Part shown: positions 7,195-16,599 of the stretch, in pieces | How the letters are laid out: each line of letters begins with the position of its first letter | Numbering within the stretch: the stretch's first letter is position 1 | Origin: JAPPLB01 sp965218555 | GTDB lineage: Bacteria; Acidobacteriota; Terriglobia; Bryobacterales; UBA6623 | Length of the DNA: 64,000 nucleotides | Reading direction: 5' to 3' | Assembly (NCBI GenBank): GCA_965218555.1 | Contig: OZ244625.1 | Span: 1,798,001 to 1,862,000 of the forward strand | Position numbers and translations under genes: made by a program | Notes under the pieces: generated by a model | What the model was told of the DNA's origin: nothing | Databases searched by the model: none | Seen by the model: the letters and a program-made list of their open reading frames with translations, nothing else

Positions 7195-10026
7195 TCATTC
7201 GGCGGGCGATTTCCGCATGTACGCCAGCAAGTCGGCAATCTGGTTCAGGTCATACGGGTCGAGCAAGCCTTCCGGCATTGCGGAAACACTCGAAACCCTC
7301 CGGTCGCGAATCTGCCCTTTCGGAATCACCACGGGGCGCTCCTCTTCCGGGAGCATCATCGTGATCTTGTCCTCGTCTTCTGAAAGGATCAGGCCGTCGA
7401 GAATATCATTGCTCTTCGTCTCGATGATGTAGGACTGATACTGGTCGGAGATGGTCCGCGAAGGCCAAAGGGTCGCCTCTAACGTATCGCGGCGCTGGAA
7501 GCGATTCGCCAACGTCGTCAAGTCGGGCCCATAGTCTTTTCCCTCGTCGCCAAAGCGGTGACAGCGCGAACATTCCTTCTCATAGATCTCCCGTCCTCGT
7601 TGCGCCTCGGCTAATCCGATCATCGGGCTCAGCAACGTGTGGTCGAAGATTTCCTGCTCACTGAGCGCGCTCGATCCCTGCTGGCGTGCGAAGACCCGCG
7701 CTCGCACGTAACCGCCCCTTCGGCGGAGCCCCGCCGCGTCCAAGTCCTCGACCGGCGCGAAGTCGGGAATCGCCCGATAGGCCATCTCCTTCTCTTGCTC
7801 ATCGAAGAAGTCGAGCGAAGAATCGAACAGTCGATTGATGAATCCGGGGAAGCTTGCCCCGCCTCGCCAGCGGCGCGCTGTGCGAAACCACGAAAGCAGC
7901 GTCTGTTTTTGGCTGCTCGTCCAGCCCTGCTTGATCTCCCGCAAGCAGTACACGTAGTGGATTTGCAATGGCTGGTTCTCATCCCCCTCGGGCATGGCGT
8001 CGAAAATGGCCGGGATCGCCGATGGGTCGCTGGCATAAGCCATCGTGCGGGCGTACTCGCGATTGAGCCGCTCGTCATCCGCGGGAAATCGAGAGAGCGC
8101 GACTCGTGCGGCCTGCGAGCGGATCTCCGGCGCACACCCGTCGCTCCGCTCCATACACGCCAAGTGGAAAGCTCTCAGCAGGCACAGCTCGGCGGCGGCG
8201 GAGAGATTCTCACGCCCAAACAGTGCCAGTGCTCGATCAACGACGGCCGTCTTTCCCGATTCCTGTTCGGCGGTCCGCGTCAGAGCGACCAGCCCTTCCG
8301 CGGCGGCCACGAGGTCTTCTTCCTCAAGAACCCGCCGCGACCATTCGGTACGGGGAGTGCGCTCGAGAGCGGCGCGGCCCGCATAGCGAGTCCAACGGTC
8401 CTCGTCGCCGAGCATCGCGTACAGATCGTCGACGGGAGCGAAACTCGGCTCATCCGGAGACAGTCTCATCCGAACCACAGCCTCCGCCGCGCGCCTCCTG
8501 ACGAGTGGATCGGCATCCTTCAGGCCCGCGGCGGCGATAGCCTTGGCACGGTCGCTGCCATGCTGCCCCACAACGTACATGGTCGCCGCCCGCAGCCGCG
8601 GATCGGAGTCCCGGCTGAGAGCCCGCAGCAAGTCCGCCCGCGCTTTCGCCCCATGCTGCTGGAAGAGCATCAAGGCCTGGATGCGGTCATTCACTCGATG
8701 CGAAGGGCTGAGGGCGATCCTTTGTAGATCCTCGTCCCAGCGCTCGCCCAGGGCTTCCCTTGTTTTTTCGACGGCCGCCCAGCCCCAACTCGACAGCGGT
8801 TGCGGCTGCCGGATAGCGGCCCAGACGCCTTTCGTCTTCGGCCACGCAGTATTGGCTCGATGGCCCTTGTACGCGACACGGTAGAAGCCGCCGGCCGTCC
8901 CGCGCCCACCCGTGGTGAAGTAGACCATGCCGTCCGGACCCACTTCGAGGTCCGTCACATTCAACGGCTCGCCGTAAACGAAGTTGGTGGGATTCTCCGC
9001 CAGCCGGTACGTCGCGCCGTCTCTTACCAGGCGCATCGACACGATCCGGCCGCGCGACCAATCGGCCTGCAGGAAGGCGTCAAAGTACTCCCCGGGATAG
9101 GCGTGGTGGTGGTAAAACTCGACACCGACCGGTGACCCTCGCCCCAAGTCACGCAGCGGCGGCAGGCTGTCGAGATAGTAGGGCGGAAACTTGCCCGACC
9201 CCGTGCGCCAACCGTAGTCCCCGCCGGGGACGACGTGCACCGAACGCACCTCGCGGTACCACGGCATGTTGATGTCCCACTCCATGTCGCTATCGAACGT
9301 AAACAGCTCGCCTTCCCAGTTGTAGGCGTGGTTGAACGCATTGCGGAAACCGCCCCCCAGCAACGAGTACCGCATGCGGTCGAGCCGCAGGCCCGACACC
9401 GTCCCTCCCGGCGCCATGATGCCGACAGCGTGCCCGCGCGCATCCATATAACGGTCAAGGAGTTGCGATTCCTTGTAGTTCCGCAGGGGCGACCAAGGGT
9501 CGATCAGCTCCTCGGGAATGAAAGTGTGGTTCCCCAACATGACCGACAGGTGCCCGTCCGGCCCGCGGCGAATGTCGTGCGGTCCATGCTCGGCGATCGG
9601 TCCGGTGAAGTCGTGCAGCTTCTCGAACGTATCCGCCCTATCGTCTCCATTGCTGTCTTCGAGTTTGTAGAGTCCGGCTTGCTGGTTCTCGACATCCCTG
9701 CCGATGGCGTAGAGCGTGCGGCCGTCGAACCACATGCCGTGCAGCATTTCGATCTTGTCGCTGAAAACCTGCTCCGCCTCATATACGCCGTCATGGTCGT
9801 TGTCGAACAGGATGGTCGGGGTCCCCCATTCGCGCGAGACGACAGGTCGTCCGAGGCTGTCGAAGGTCAACTGGATGAGCGTCTCGGTTTGCCCTTCCGG
9901 GAGCAGTGACTCGGCGACGAATCCGGGCGGCACCTGGAAGGGGCCTTCGAAGACCGGCTCCCGTGAACAACTCGACGCGAGGAGACACAGCGCGGCCGCG
10001 GCCGCCAATGACCAAAAACGCTTCAT
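7195..10026 (-). CDS. PVC-type beta-propeller/HEAT/cytochrome c lipoprotein
   Basis: A 943-residue exported protein. It begins with a lipoprotein signal (AAALCLLASSC, lipid cysteine about residue 20). Next is a glucose-dehydrogenase-like beta-propeller (about 35-420; GPHDIRRGPDGHLSVMLGNH, YGWRTGSGKFPPYY), then HEAT-like helical repeats (about 450-620). A C-terminal cytochrome c domain carries the haem site CSRCH at residues 819-823 and a following PDLTTLANRF helix. This order is typical of the putative membrane-bound dehydrogenases common in Planctomycetes and Acidobacteria. They are thought to oxidise sugars or sugar derivatives outside the cytoplasm and pass electrons to the haem. The substrate is not identifiable. 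Confidence 0.9.
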   Translation of the reverse strand: MKRFWSLAAAAALCLLASSCSREPVFEGPFQVPPGFVAESLLPEGQTETLIQLTFDSLGRPVVSREWGTPTILFDNDHDGVYEAEQVFSDKIEMLHGMWFDGRTLYAIGRDVENQQAGLYKLEDSNGDDRADTFEKLHDFTGPIAEHGPHDIRRGPDGHLSVMLGNHTFIPEELIDPWSPLRNYKESQLLDRYMDARGHAVGIMAPGGTVSGLRLDRMRYSLLGGGFRNAFNHAYNWEGELFTFDSDMEWDINMPWYREVRSVHVVPGGDYGWRTGSGKFPPYYLDSLPPLRDLGRGSPVGVEFYHHHAYPGEYFDAFLQADWSRGRIVSMRLVRDGATYRLAENPTNFVYGEPLNVTDLEVGPDGMVYFTTGGRGTAGGFYRVAYKGHRANTAWPKTKGVWAAIRQPQPLSSWGWAAVEKTREALGERWDEDLQRIALSPSHRVNDRIQALMLFQQHGAKARADLLRALSRDSDPRLRAATMYVVGQHGSDRAKAIAAAGLKDADPLVRRRAAEAVVRMRLSPDEPSFAPVDDLYAMLGDEDRWTRYAGRAALERTPRTEWSRRVLEEEDLVAAAEGLVALTRTAEQESGKTAVVDRALALFGRENLSAAAELCLLRAFHLACMERSDGCAPEIRSQAARVALSRFPADDERLNREYARTMAYASDPSAIPAIFDAMPEGDENQPLQIHYVYCLREIKQGWTSSQKQTLLSWFRTARRWRGGASFPGFINRLFDSSLDFFDEQEKEMAYRAIPDFAPVEDLDAAGLRRRGGYVRARVFARQQGSSALSEQEIFDHTLLSPMIGLAEAQRGREIYEKECSRCHRFGDEGKDYGPDLTTLANRFQRRDTLEATLWPSRTISDQYQSYIIETKSNDILDGLILSEDEDKITMMLPEEERPVVIPKGQIRDRRVSSVSAMPEGLLDPYDLNQIADLLAYMRKSPAE

Positions 10027-10103
10027 GGTAGTCCTTCCCGATGGAGATGAAGTCTCAAGTTTACCGCCTCACCGTTGCGTGAGACGTGGCGGGCGAGCTT
10101 GGG

Positions 10104-11585
10104 TCAAGGTCTCGACAAGTCGTAGCAGGCCATCTCGGTTTGATTGCGCACGATCAGCCTTCCGCCCGCGATGGCATGCGTATTCCAGGTCTTGCCTTTA
10201 ATGGCGGAAAAACGAGCTACTTCCTGATGGCTTTCGGGCGTGGCTTTCACAAGCACGACGTCTCCGGGCTCGGTAAGCACGATCAAGTGGCCGCCCGCCA
10301 GCAACACTTGTCCATAACCGTACCGGCCGCCTTTCCATTTGCGCTCGCCGCTGCGAACATCCACCGCCGCGAGAATCGCTTCGTCCAGGCCGTAGACGAT
10401 GCCTTCGTGAAGAACCGAGCTGTTGAACTTGTTTTTTATCGTGTTGTTCTTCCAGACCTGATCGGCGCGCAGGCCGTCGCCGTCGGCCACGATCTTTACG
10501 AGCGCGGCGCCCGTGCCATACCCCGACGAGACAAATACGTGCTCGCCGTCGACGATCAAGGGCTGCGAACAGTTTGCGTCGTAGGATGTCTTCCAAGGGT
10601 AGTCCCACAGCAGCGAGCCGTCGTTGGGGTCGACGGCCAACAGACGCGGCGCGCTGACCAGAACGATCTGCCGCCGGCCCGCCAGCGTCGCAAGCATCGG
10701 CGACGTGTAGGCCTGCTTGTCGTTCAGCGAAGTCCAGATCGGGTCTCCTGTTTCCTTGTCGTAGGCGACGATGGACTTGCCCCTGGTCCCGCCCGGCAGC
10801 ACGATGACCTTGTCATCCAAGACGAGCGGAGCGCCCGACATCGCCCACGTCAGGTTCTTCGCTCCGTTTTCCGAAAGGATGTTCTTGCGCCAGATCACTT
10901 TGCCCGTGGCGGCTTGCAAGGCGCGCAACTCCCCGGTGCCTCCCAGAGCGTAGACTTTGCCGTCGTGCCAGGTGGGAGTCGCCCGCGGTCCGGGTCCGCC
11001 CAATGATTCCCGAAAATAAGCGGTCCAACTGTTTTTCCAAAGCTCCTCGCCCGTGTTGAAGTCGTAGGCGGCCACGACCTCTTCATCGCGGCGCTGCTCG
11101 ATGGTGAAAACCTTCCCTTCGGCGACAACGACGGACGCATAACCGCCGCCCACCTTCTGCCGCCAGACCTCGGGCAACCCCTCGGAAGGCCAGTCCGTCC
11201 GAATCGCGCTCGCTGTGTACTCTCCGTCGCGGTTCGGTCCCCGGTAGTCGGTCCACAAGGCGTTGCTTGGCCCGGCCGATGGCCGGCTCGCCGCCTGGAC
11301 CGTCCCGTCATCCCCGCCGGAGCGGGTCGCTTCGATGGCGTCGAAGTGCGACTCGGGATCATGGAAAGTGAAGATCGGCGCCATGCCGTTGCCAGCCAAC
11401 TCGATGCGGAGACCGTAGAAAAAGAACAGTTGCGCCACGAAAAGCGCCGCCAACCCCGTCGAGAAAGTCAGCTTGCGCAACACGCCCGCCTCCGTCCGTT
11501 GCCACAACAGAACGAAACCCAGCGGCGGAAAGACCAGGCAGGAAAGGAGAAAGAAAAACTTCGATCGTTGCCGGGGGATCGCCAT
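10104..11585 (-). CDS. PQQ-type beta-propeller repeat membrane protein
   Basis: The ATG at 11585 gives 493 residues. Two N-terminal transmembrane helices (FFFLLSCLVFPPLGFVLL and LAALFVAQLFFFYGL) anchor a periplasmic beta-propeller. The blades show the usual PQQ/BamB pattern of a W or Y after GxV or GE (YDFNTGEELWKNSW, ALQAATGKVIWRKN, YDKETGDPIWTS, VDPNDGSLLWDYPW). The opening motif LWTDYRGPNRDG is typical of the outer-membrane-protein-assembly/PQQ-like proteins common in Acidobacteria and Planctomycetes. No quinoprotein disulfide or PQQ ligand set is evident, so a structural or binding role is as likely as a dehydrogenase. It lies just upstream of the cytochrome propeller gene on the same strand, and the two may act together. 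Confidence 0.85.
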   Translation of the reverse strand: MAIPRQRSKFFFLLSCLVFPPLGFVLLWQRTEAGVLRKLTFSTGLAALFVAQLFFFYGLRIELAGNGMAPIFTFHDPESHFDAIEATRSGGDDGTVQAASRPSAGPSNALWTDYRGPNRDGEYTASAIRTDWPSEGLPEVWRQKVGGGYASVVVAEGKVFTIEQRRDEEVVAAYDFNTGEELWKNSWTAYFRESLGGPGPRATPTWHDGKVYALGGTGELRALQAATGKVIWRKNILSENGAKNLTWAMSGAPLVLDDKVIVLPGGTRGKSIVAYDKETGDPIWTSLNDKQAYTSPMLATLAGRRQIVLVSAPRLLAVDPNDGSLLWDYPWKTSYDANCSQPLIVDGEHVFVSSGYGTGAALVKIVADGDGLRADQVWKNNTIKNKFNSSVLHEGIVYGLDEAILAAVDVRSGERKWKGGRYGYGQVLLAGGHLIVLTEPGDVVLVKATPESHQEVARFSAIKGKTWNTHAIAGGRLIVRNQTEMACYDLSRP

Positions 11586-11681
11586 GAGTTCATTCTCGCC
11601 CACCGGTCCGGCACCGACAAGGGATCGCAACGGCGACAGACAGCGTGCGTTGCGAAGACGGAGCCGGCCCTCGGCAGAGCC

Positions 11682-12734
11682 CTAGGCCTCGTTGCCCGGA
11701 TGCATCTTGAGCAGGGGACCCATGTCGTAAGTGGGGGGCTTGCGGTTTGCGATTAACTCTTTCTGTTCCGAGAGCGCGCTGACCAATAGAGGCATCCCGA
11801 TGGTGGCGTCGCAGTGGCAGTTCACCATCTGAGCGCCTTTTGCCAGCTTGCCCCAACTTTGCGATTCCTCGAAGGTGCAACCGGACAGACCGCCCCAGTG
11901 AGGAGCGTCGGTAACGACCTGAATCCCATAGCGGTGGCCGGACTTGCTCCTGTTCATCAAGATGGCCACGACTTCGGTCTGTTGGACATAGTTCTTCGGC
12001 GTGCCGCCGCCGAAATAGATGACGCCGGTCGCTTTCGAGTCGGCGACGACGTTGGTGATCTCGAGAACATCGGCCATCATGTCGAACATCAGGCGGTTCT
12101 CGCCCCGGTGACGGCTCTCGGCGACGCCGATGCCGATCGAGCTGTCACCGATCGCCGGGCAGAAAAGCGGCAGGCCGACCTTGGCCGCGGTCGTGACAAT
12201 GCCGTGCTGCCGGCAGTCCTTGCCGACCTCCCGGCCCAGCAGGTAAAGAAACTCGCGCGTGGTGTAGGGGCGAGCCTGATCCAGGCGGGCCGCGAAGCTA
12301 CCGATCCAAAGATCGTGCTCCCGGAAACGGACTTCATCCGCGAGGATGTCGTACATCCGGTCGACCATATGGTCGCCGAGGTTCTCGTCGTCCATCTCCG
12401 GATCGCCCAGGTAATGGTGGAAGCCCTTGCTCTCGTGGATATCGTGGAAGAAATTGGCGCCGGTCGAGGTGAGAACGTCAATCAGGCGATTCTCGATCAG
12501 GAACTTGACGGCCTCGCGCATGCCGGCGGGCACCATCGCTCCCGACATGCCCATGAGGATGGTGCATTCGGGGTCGGCCAGCATTTGCTTCCACACATCG
12601 AACGCACGGCCGAGTTGACGGCCCTGGAAACCGATGTAGCGCATCTTTTTGAGGACGGCCGACGCGGACGTGGCGCCGTCGATGGGGAACGGTCGCGTCG
12701 GTTCGGACAGAAGCTCCTCTTTGGAATGTCTCAT
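11682..12734 (-). CDS. Deoxyhypusine synthase-like protein
   Basis: A 350-residue DHS-family protein when started at the ATG at 12734, where the family similarity begins (KEELLSEPTRPFPIDG). The NAD-binding and catalytic landmarks are kept: TSTGANFFHDIHES, PAIGDSSIGIGV and the lysine loop IYFGGGTPKNYVQQTE, whose Lys forms the enzyme-imine intermediate in eukaryotic DHS. Bacteria lack eIF5A, and some bacterial homologues make homospermidine from spermidine and putrescine, so polyamine metabolism is the likely role. Upstream methionines (12764, 12863) would extend it over the divergent promoter region shared with the sigma factor gene and are less likely. The catalytic residues look intact. Confidence 0.85.
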   Translation of the reverse strand: MRHSKEELLSEPTRPFPIDGATSASAVLKKMRYIGFQGRQLGRAFDVWKQMLADPECTILMGMSGAMVPAGMREAVKFLIENRLIDVLTSTGANFFHDIHESKGFHHYLGDPEMDDENLGDHMVDRMYDILADEVRFREHDLWIGSFAARLDQARPYTTREFLYLLGREVGKDCRQHGIVTTAAKVGLPLFCPAIGDSSIGIGVAESRHRGENRLMFDMMADVLEITNVVADSKATGVIYFGGGTPKNYVQQTEVVAILMNRSKSGHRYGIQVVTDAPHWGGLSGCTFEESQSWGKLAKGAQMVNCHCDATIGMPLLVSALSEQKELIANRKPPTYDMGPLLKMHPGNEA

Positions 12735-12853
12735 CCTTGTCTCTGTCCGCCGAAAGGGGGTCATGATAACAGACCGCTCATTTGGCTTGCGCGAGGAACC
12801 GTTGACCCGGACAATGAGATGACTCCGGGGACGGTGAGCTGATCGAGACACCC

Positions 12854-13480
12854 ATGAGGACAACCCCCAGCCGGCCCCTTGCGTTCGACGACCTCGCCTT
12901 GGCGGCCCAGGCCAAGCGGGGAGACAAGGGCGCGTTCACGGAGTTGGTGAATCGCTACGCGCAACGCGTCTTCCGGGTGGCGCGCCACATCACCAAGAAC
13001 GACCAGGACGCCGAGGACGTGTTGCAAGACACGTTCTTGAAGGCGTACTCGCGTCTCGGGCAGTTCGAGGGGAATGCGAAATTCTATACCTGGATCGTGC
13101 GGGTCGCGGTCAACGAAGCCTTGATGCGGATGAGGCGCGGCAAGAACCGTGTGACGGTCTCGCTCGACCAGGAGCTGGAAACGAATGACGGCGCGATCCA
13201 ACGGGAGCTGCCGGCGGAAACAGAAAGCCCGGAGGAAAGTCTAAGACGAACGGAGTTGCGGGAAAGCTTGACGCAGGCGATTGACAGCCTATCGGAAACC
13301 TATCGCCCGGTGTTCGTATTGCGCGATGTGGAGGGTCTGTCGACAGAAGAAACGGCGGAGATGTTGGACCTTTCGATCCCGGCCGTGAAATCCCGCCTGC
13401 TGAGGGCTCGGTTGCAGCTCCGGCAGAAGTTGCGAAGGTTCCTGAAGAAAGATGATCGGCAAGAAGAAAATCACGTGTAG
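12854..13480 (+). CDS. ECF (RpoE-like) RNA polymerase sigma factor
   Basis: A 208-residue sigma-70 family protein with region 2 (about residues 25-95; AFTELVNRYAQRVFRVARHI, DAEDVLQDTFLKAYSRL, FYTWIVRVAVNEAL) and region 4 (about 140-200; LSETYRPVFVLRDVEGLSTEETAEMLDL then SIPAVKSRLLRARLQLR). There is no region 1 or 3, as expected for ECF factors. It directs RNA polymerase to stress or envelope promoters. Its 3' end overlaps the downstream zinc-finger gene by 29 bp, the usual arrangement for a sigma and its anti-sigma. It diverges from the DHS-like gene across about 120 bp that probably contains both promoters. Confidence 0.95.
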   Translation: MRTTPSRPLAFDDLALAAQAKRGDKGAFTELVNRYAQRVFRVARHITKNDQDAEDVLQDTFLKAYSRLGQFEGNAKFYTWIVRVAVNEALMRMRRGKNRVTVSLDQELETNDGAIQRELPAETESPEESLRRTELRESLTQAIDSLSETYRPVFVLRDVEGLSTEETAEMLDLSIPAVKSRLLRARLQLRQKLRRFLKKDDRQEENHV

Positions 13481-13700
13481 GGATTTCCTCGAGAACGTGT
13501 CGGACTATGTCGATGGGGCGATGGCGCCGGACTTGCGGGTCAAGCTCGAAGCCCATCTGACGAAGTGCCCGGACTGCTGGGTGGAGTTCGACGAAACGAA
13601 GATGACGGTCGAAATCTTCCAGAACGTCAAGTGCCACCCGCTTCCGAGTGATGTCCACGACAGGCTCATGGCAACCCTCGAAAAACACTGGAGCCGCTAG
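13452..13700 (+). CDS. Anti-sigma factor, zinc-finger (zf-HC2) type, soluble
   Basis: An 82-residue protein starting inside the sigma factor gene (29-bp overlap, so probably translationally coupled). It contains the zinc-binding anti-sigma pattern: an N-terminal Cys (ITCRDF), then HLTKCPDC (H-x3-C-x2-C) near residues 35-42. Unlike many anti-sigmas it has no transmembrane helix, so it should act in the cytoplasm, possibly as a redox- or metal-responsive ZAS-type inhibitor of the adjacent ECF sigma. The family is clear, but the signal it senses is unknown. Confidence 0.85.
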   Translation: MIGKKKITCRDFLENVSDYVDGAMAPDLRVKLEAHLTKCPDCWVEFDETKMTVEIFQNVKCHPLPSDVHDRLMATLEKHWSR

Positions 13701-13926
13701 CTGTTCGAAAACCTGGCGGCAAGCCTCCCCGAGGGCATCCACCCTGGGGAGTTGACTTCCCGTTCCGCGAACCTCACCCGCACATTTCAACGTAACCAAC
13801 TTCGAAGGGACCGGGTCTAAAGGTGATGGAGGAACCCTAAGGGGCGGTTGCTGTTGACGGGACCCGATCTACATGCACGACCATTGCCCGGAGACGGAAA
13901 TGCGCTCGAAACGGAGGTTAATCTCT

Positions 13927-14601
13927 ATGCCGCTAGGGGCCGTTCAACCCTTCTCTGTCAGGCCGACATGGGAAGACCCGCTCGATATCCTGCCTCACCG
14001 TAGACCGCAGGATTTCTCGAAGGAAGAAACCATCTACACTCCCGAAGACCTGGCGCGCAGCCTGTACCTTATTGTCGACGGGATGGTGAAAGTCAGCCGC
14101 ATCTCTCATTCCGGCCGAGAGACGGTGCTCGACTTCTGTGGCCGCGACACCTTCTTCGGCGAATCGTGCCTGCTCGTTGAGTCCTATCGCGGCGAGATGG
14201 CGGTCGCGCAGGAGGACTCTTCGATCATGGAGTGGAGCGCCGGCGATCTGTACGAAATCACACAGCGCTCTCCGGCGCTCGGGCCCTCCTTGCTGGGAGT
14301 GATGGCCCGCAAGCTGCGCGATACCGAGGACCGCGTTGAAAGCCTTGCGACGGATCAGATTCCACAGCGTTTGGTCAAGGCGGTCCTGCGCCTTGCGGAT
14401 TCGTTCGGGGAGCCGATCAAGGAGAGCAAGATTCGTCTCAAGCCGGTGACGCACGCGCTTCTTGCAAGACACGTGGGCACGTCGCGGGAGATCATTACGC
14501 AACACATGAGTCAGTTGCGGCGCAAGGGTGTGTTGACATACGACCGTTCCGGGATGGAATTTGACCCGGACCACTTGCGCCGGATGCTGTTGGACAACTA
14601 G
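13927..14601 (+). CDS. Crp/Fnr-family transcription regulator
   Basis: A 224-residue protein when started at the ATG at 13927, which has GGAGG nine bases upstream; an earlier ATG at 13873 lacks one. An N-terminal cyclic-nucleotide-binding beta roll (LYLIVDGMVKVSRISHSGRETVLDFCGRDTFFGESCLL) is followed by a dimer helix and a C-terminal winged helix (LARHVGTSREIITQHMSQLRRKGVLTYDRSGMEFD). The Fnr cysteine cluster is absent and the cAMP phosphate-binding arginine/serine pattern is not complete, so the ligand is unknown. It follows the sigma/anti-sigma pair on the same strand, 226 bp downstream, and may be transcribed separately. Confidence 0.9.
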   Translation: MPLGAVQPFSVRPTWEDPLDILPHRRPQDFSKEETIYTPEDLARSLYLIVDGMVKVSRISHSGRETVLDFCGRDTFFGESCLLVESYRGEMAVAQEDSSIMEWSAGDLYEITQRSPALGPSLLGVMARKLRDTEDRVESLATDQIPQRLVKAVLRLADSFGEPIKESKIRLKPVTHALLARHVGTSREIITQHMSQLRRKGVLTYDRSGMEFDPDHLRRMLLDN

Positions 14602-14862
14602 CCACGGCGACGGCAGGGAGCAAATCCTGTTGTCCCGGTCGTAGGAGGCGCCCGGACGCCTTCAAAGGTAGAGTGCCGGGATTTACGCCTTGAGGCCCGA
14701 CCTCCCTGCCAGGGTACACGCTCAGCTTTCCACGCCGAGACAAAATGTCAATTCCGCCTCCTGCTCGCAAACCGGCTCGGGCCTGATATCTCGGCATCCG
14801 CAAAATCCCAAAAGGGCGGTCGCAGAGCCTTTCGCTTGCATTTTTTGTCGCAAATCAAGTGT

Positions 14863-15812
14863 CTAGATGTGGAACCTCAACAGGTTGTCCCCGGTCAGAC
14901 CGATTCGACTGATGGGCGGGTTGGCCTTGAGACTGGCGTGTGGGCGGTGCCAATTGTAGCGGTGGAGCCAGTGTCTGAGGTGTTGGGCACGCTGGGTGGA
15001 GGTGGGGTAGGGGTGTGCGTAGGCCCACTCGCGGAGTGCGGTCTGGATGAAGCGTTCGGCTTTGCCGTTGGTACGGGGGGTGAAGGGCCGGGTGAAGCGA
15101 TGGCGTAGGCCGCGTTGGGCACAGCGTGCATGGAAGGCCCTGGAACGGTAACACCCGCCGTTGTCAGTGAGCACGCGGCGGACGCGGATGCCGAGGCGGT
15201 GGTAGTAGTCGAGGGCGGCGGTGAGGAAGGCCGCGGCAGTGGCGGCGGTCTGGTCGGGATAGAGCTGGGAGAAGGCGAGACGGGAGTGGTCGTCGACGCA
15301 GACATGAAGGTATTCCCAGCCGGCGCCGGGGCTGGAGTGGCGGCGGTCCCCGGTGACGCGGTGACCGGGGCGGCGAAAGCGGCCGAGTTTCTTGATATCA
15401 AGGTGCAGCAGGTCGCCCGGGTGCGGGTGTTCGTAGCGGCGGACGGGCGGCGGCGGGTCGAGGGCACTAAGGCGAGCAAGCCCCTGGCGGCGGAGGACTC
15501 GACTGACGGTAGCGGGCGCCCCCCAACAGTGGCGGCGATCTGGGCGCCGGTCCAGCGCAGCCGGCGCAAGGCGGTGATGCGGCTGATGAGAGTGGCAGGT
15601 ATGCTGCGGGGCGAGCGGTGCGGACGCGAACTGCGGTCGAGCAATCCGTCCGCGCCCTCAGCCCGATAGCGGGCTACCCACTTGCGCACCGTACGTGCGC
15701 AGACCCCGAAGGCGCTGGCCACCGCCTTCGGGGTCTGGCCCTGGTCGAGAATCCGCCGGACGACAGCGGCTCGACTCTTCGGGGTCAACTTGGCATTCTG
15801 ATGGATGTTCAC
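14863..15812 (-). pseudogene. IS481 transposase, frameshifted at a G6 run
   Basis: The N-terminal part has the IS481 helix-turn-helix (TPKAVASAFGVCARTVRKWVARY). After ATVGG the frame breaks at six Gs (15519-15524 on the plus strand as Cs). One more G restores the expected APATVSRVLRRQGLARL, the rve catalytic core with LHLDIKKLGRF, and then LTDNGGCYRSR and FTPRTNGKAERFIQTALREW for the DDE residues. The final TAG (14863-14865) lies in the flanking TCTAGA, so the target site supplies the stop. The frameshift could be decay, a sequencing error in the homopolymer, or slippage; only the last would allow activity. Confidence 0.85.
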
Positions 15813-15897
15813 TTGGTCCTCCTTCCGGGAAACTTTGTGCTTGGTACCCTCAGTTTCCTCGGTTGGGACCGAGTGAACAACCTATTGAAAGATCACA
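14868..15897 (-). mobile_element. IS481-family insertion sequence
   Basis: The element is 1030 bp, about the usual size for IS481. The ends form an imperfect inverted repeat starting TGTGGAACC on the left and TGTGATC on the inverted right, both continuing to a shared AGGTTGT. It is flanked by the 6-bp direct repeat TCTAGA (14862-14867 and 15898-15903). This matches the NCTAGN target preference and duplication known for IS481 itself. The single transposase gene runs right to left and is frameshifted, so this copy is probably not self-mobile. Confidence 0.87.
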
Positions 15898-16315
15898 TCT
15901 AGATGTCGGCGCAATGTGAGAAGTTCCCCTGGTGAGCAAAGCAGAACGTTCCCCTTCGGCTCGACTGACTGAAGCACTTCAGTCTTGGTTTTGCCGCCGC
16001 GGCCTGCATAACATGACGACAGGAAGGCGGGAATCATAGAGATCGACTTTCCGTCGACGCGGCGCTCGCTGTGGCGGCTGCAGCCCCCCGCGCGCCGCAG
16101 GCATCCTTGCCCTCGCGGAGAAAAAAATCGAGGAGGTGATATCACGTCCATTCGTCTTCGACGAAGGCTGCGCCGGCAAGCCCGGCGAGACCGTCCAGGC
16201 CCTCCCCGGCCGACCCGGCCTAGCCGGCTGCGGTCTGCTCGGTGCCCCCAAGCTGCCCAAGCCTCCCGCGCCCGCCGCACAGTCACTGCTTTCCTGCCCA
16301 CGATTGCCCGCCTTT

Positions 16316-16345
16316 GCGCGGCATTGCGCGGCATTGCGCGGCATT
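16316..16345. repeat. Tandem repeat, GCGCGGCATT x3
   Basis: Three perfect adjacent copies of the 10-bp unit GCGCGGCATT, followed by a T-rich stretch (CTTTTTTCTC). It lies in non-coding DNA about 250 bp upstream of the S1 gene. No function is evident; replication slippage is the simplest origin. Confidence 0.85.
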
Positions 16346-16385
16346 CTTTTTTCTCCTGAGCAAGTGTCCGCGCACAGTCCGCCCT

Positions 16386-16490
16386 TTAAATCTCGACAGT
16401 CGGAGTGTAGCCCAAGCCATTCAAGACGCTCATGGCGCCTGCAGCAATCTGCCGGACGATCTCGTAGTGCGAAGGGGTCCGGGCGGCCAT
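16386..16490 (-). CDS. Possible 34-residue small ORF
   Basis: ATG to TAA on the minus strand within the intergenic region. It encodes a peptide beginning MAARTPSHYEIVRQIAAG and ending LGYTPTVEI. The composition looks more protein-like than the surrounding frames, and SHYEIVRQIAAG slightly resembles the first strand of bacterial Ser/Thr kinases. There is no clear ribosome site and the rest does not match a kinase. It may be a small gene, a remnant or chance. Confidence 0.2.
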   Translation of the reverse strand: MAARTPSHYEIVRQIAAGAMSVLNGLGYTPTVEI

Positions 16491-16599
16491 GACGATTCGC
16501 CACAACCGGAACGACGGATCTCATCATCCTGCCGCCCGCTCCGGCGGGCGCTCCCGTTGGAGCCCTGTGTCACAATGTGGATTGGCGGAAGGGAAAGCA

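Larger units (their letters stand above)
15904..16599. other. Intergenic region of about 700 bp without a convincing gene
   Basis: Between the IS481 element and the S1 gene. I see no known protein domain in any frame. It contains a three-unit 10-bp tandem repeat (16316-16345), a short ORF on the minus strand (16386-16490), and a GC-rich stretch with biased codons that gives long but meaningless open frames. It presumably carries the promoter of the S1 gene, although no convincing -35/-10 pair stands out. Confidence 0.6.

Noticed and set aside
15882..16527. Long overlapping minus-strand frames in the region before rpsA
   Set aside because: They lack any domain, are rich in Arg, Pro and Ala as expected from GC bias, and have no ribosome site.
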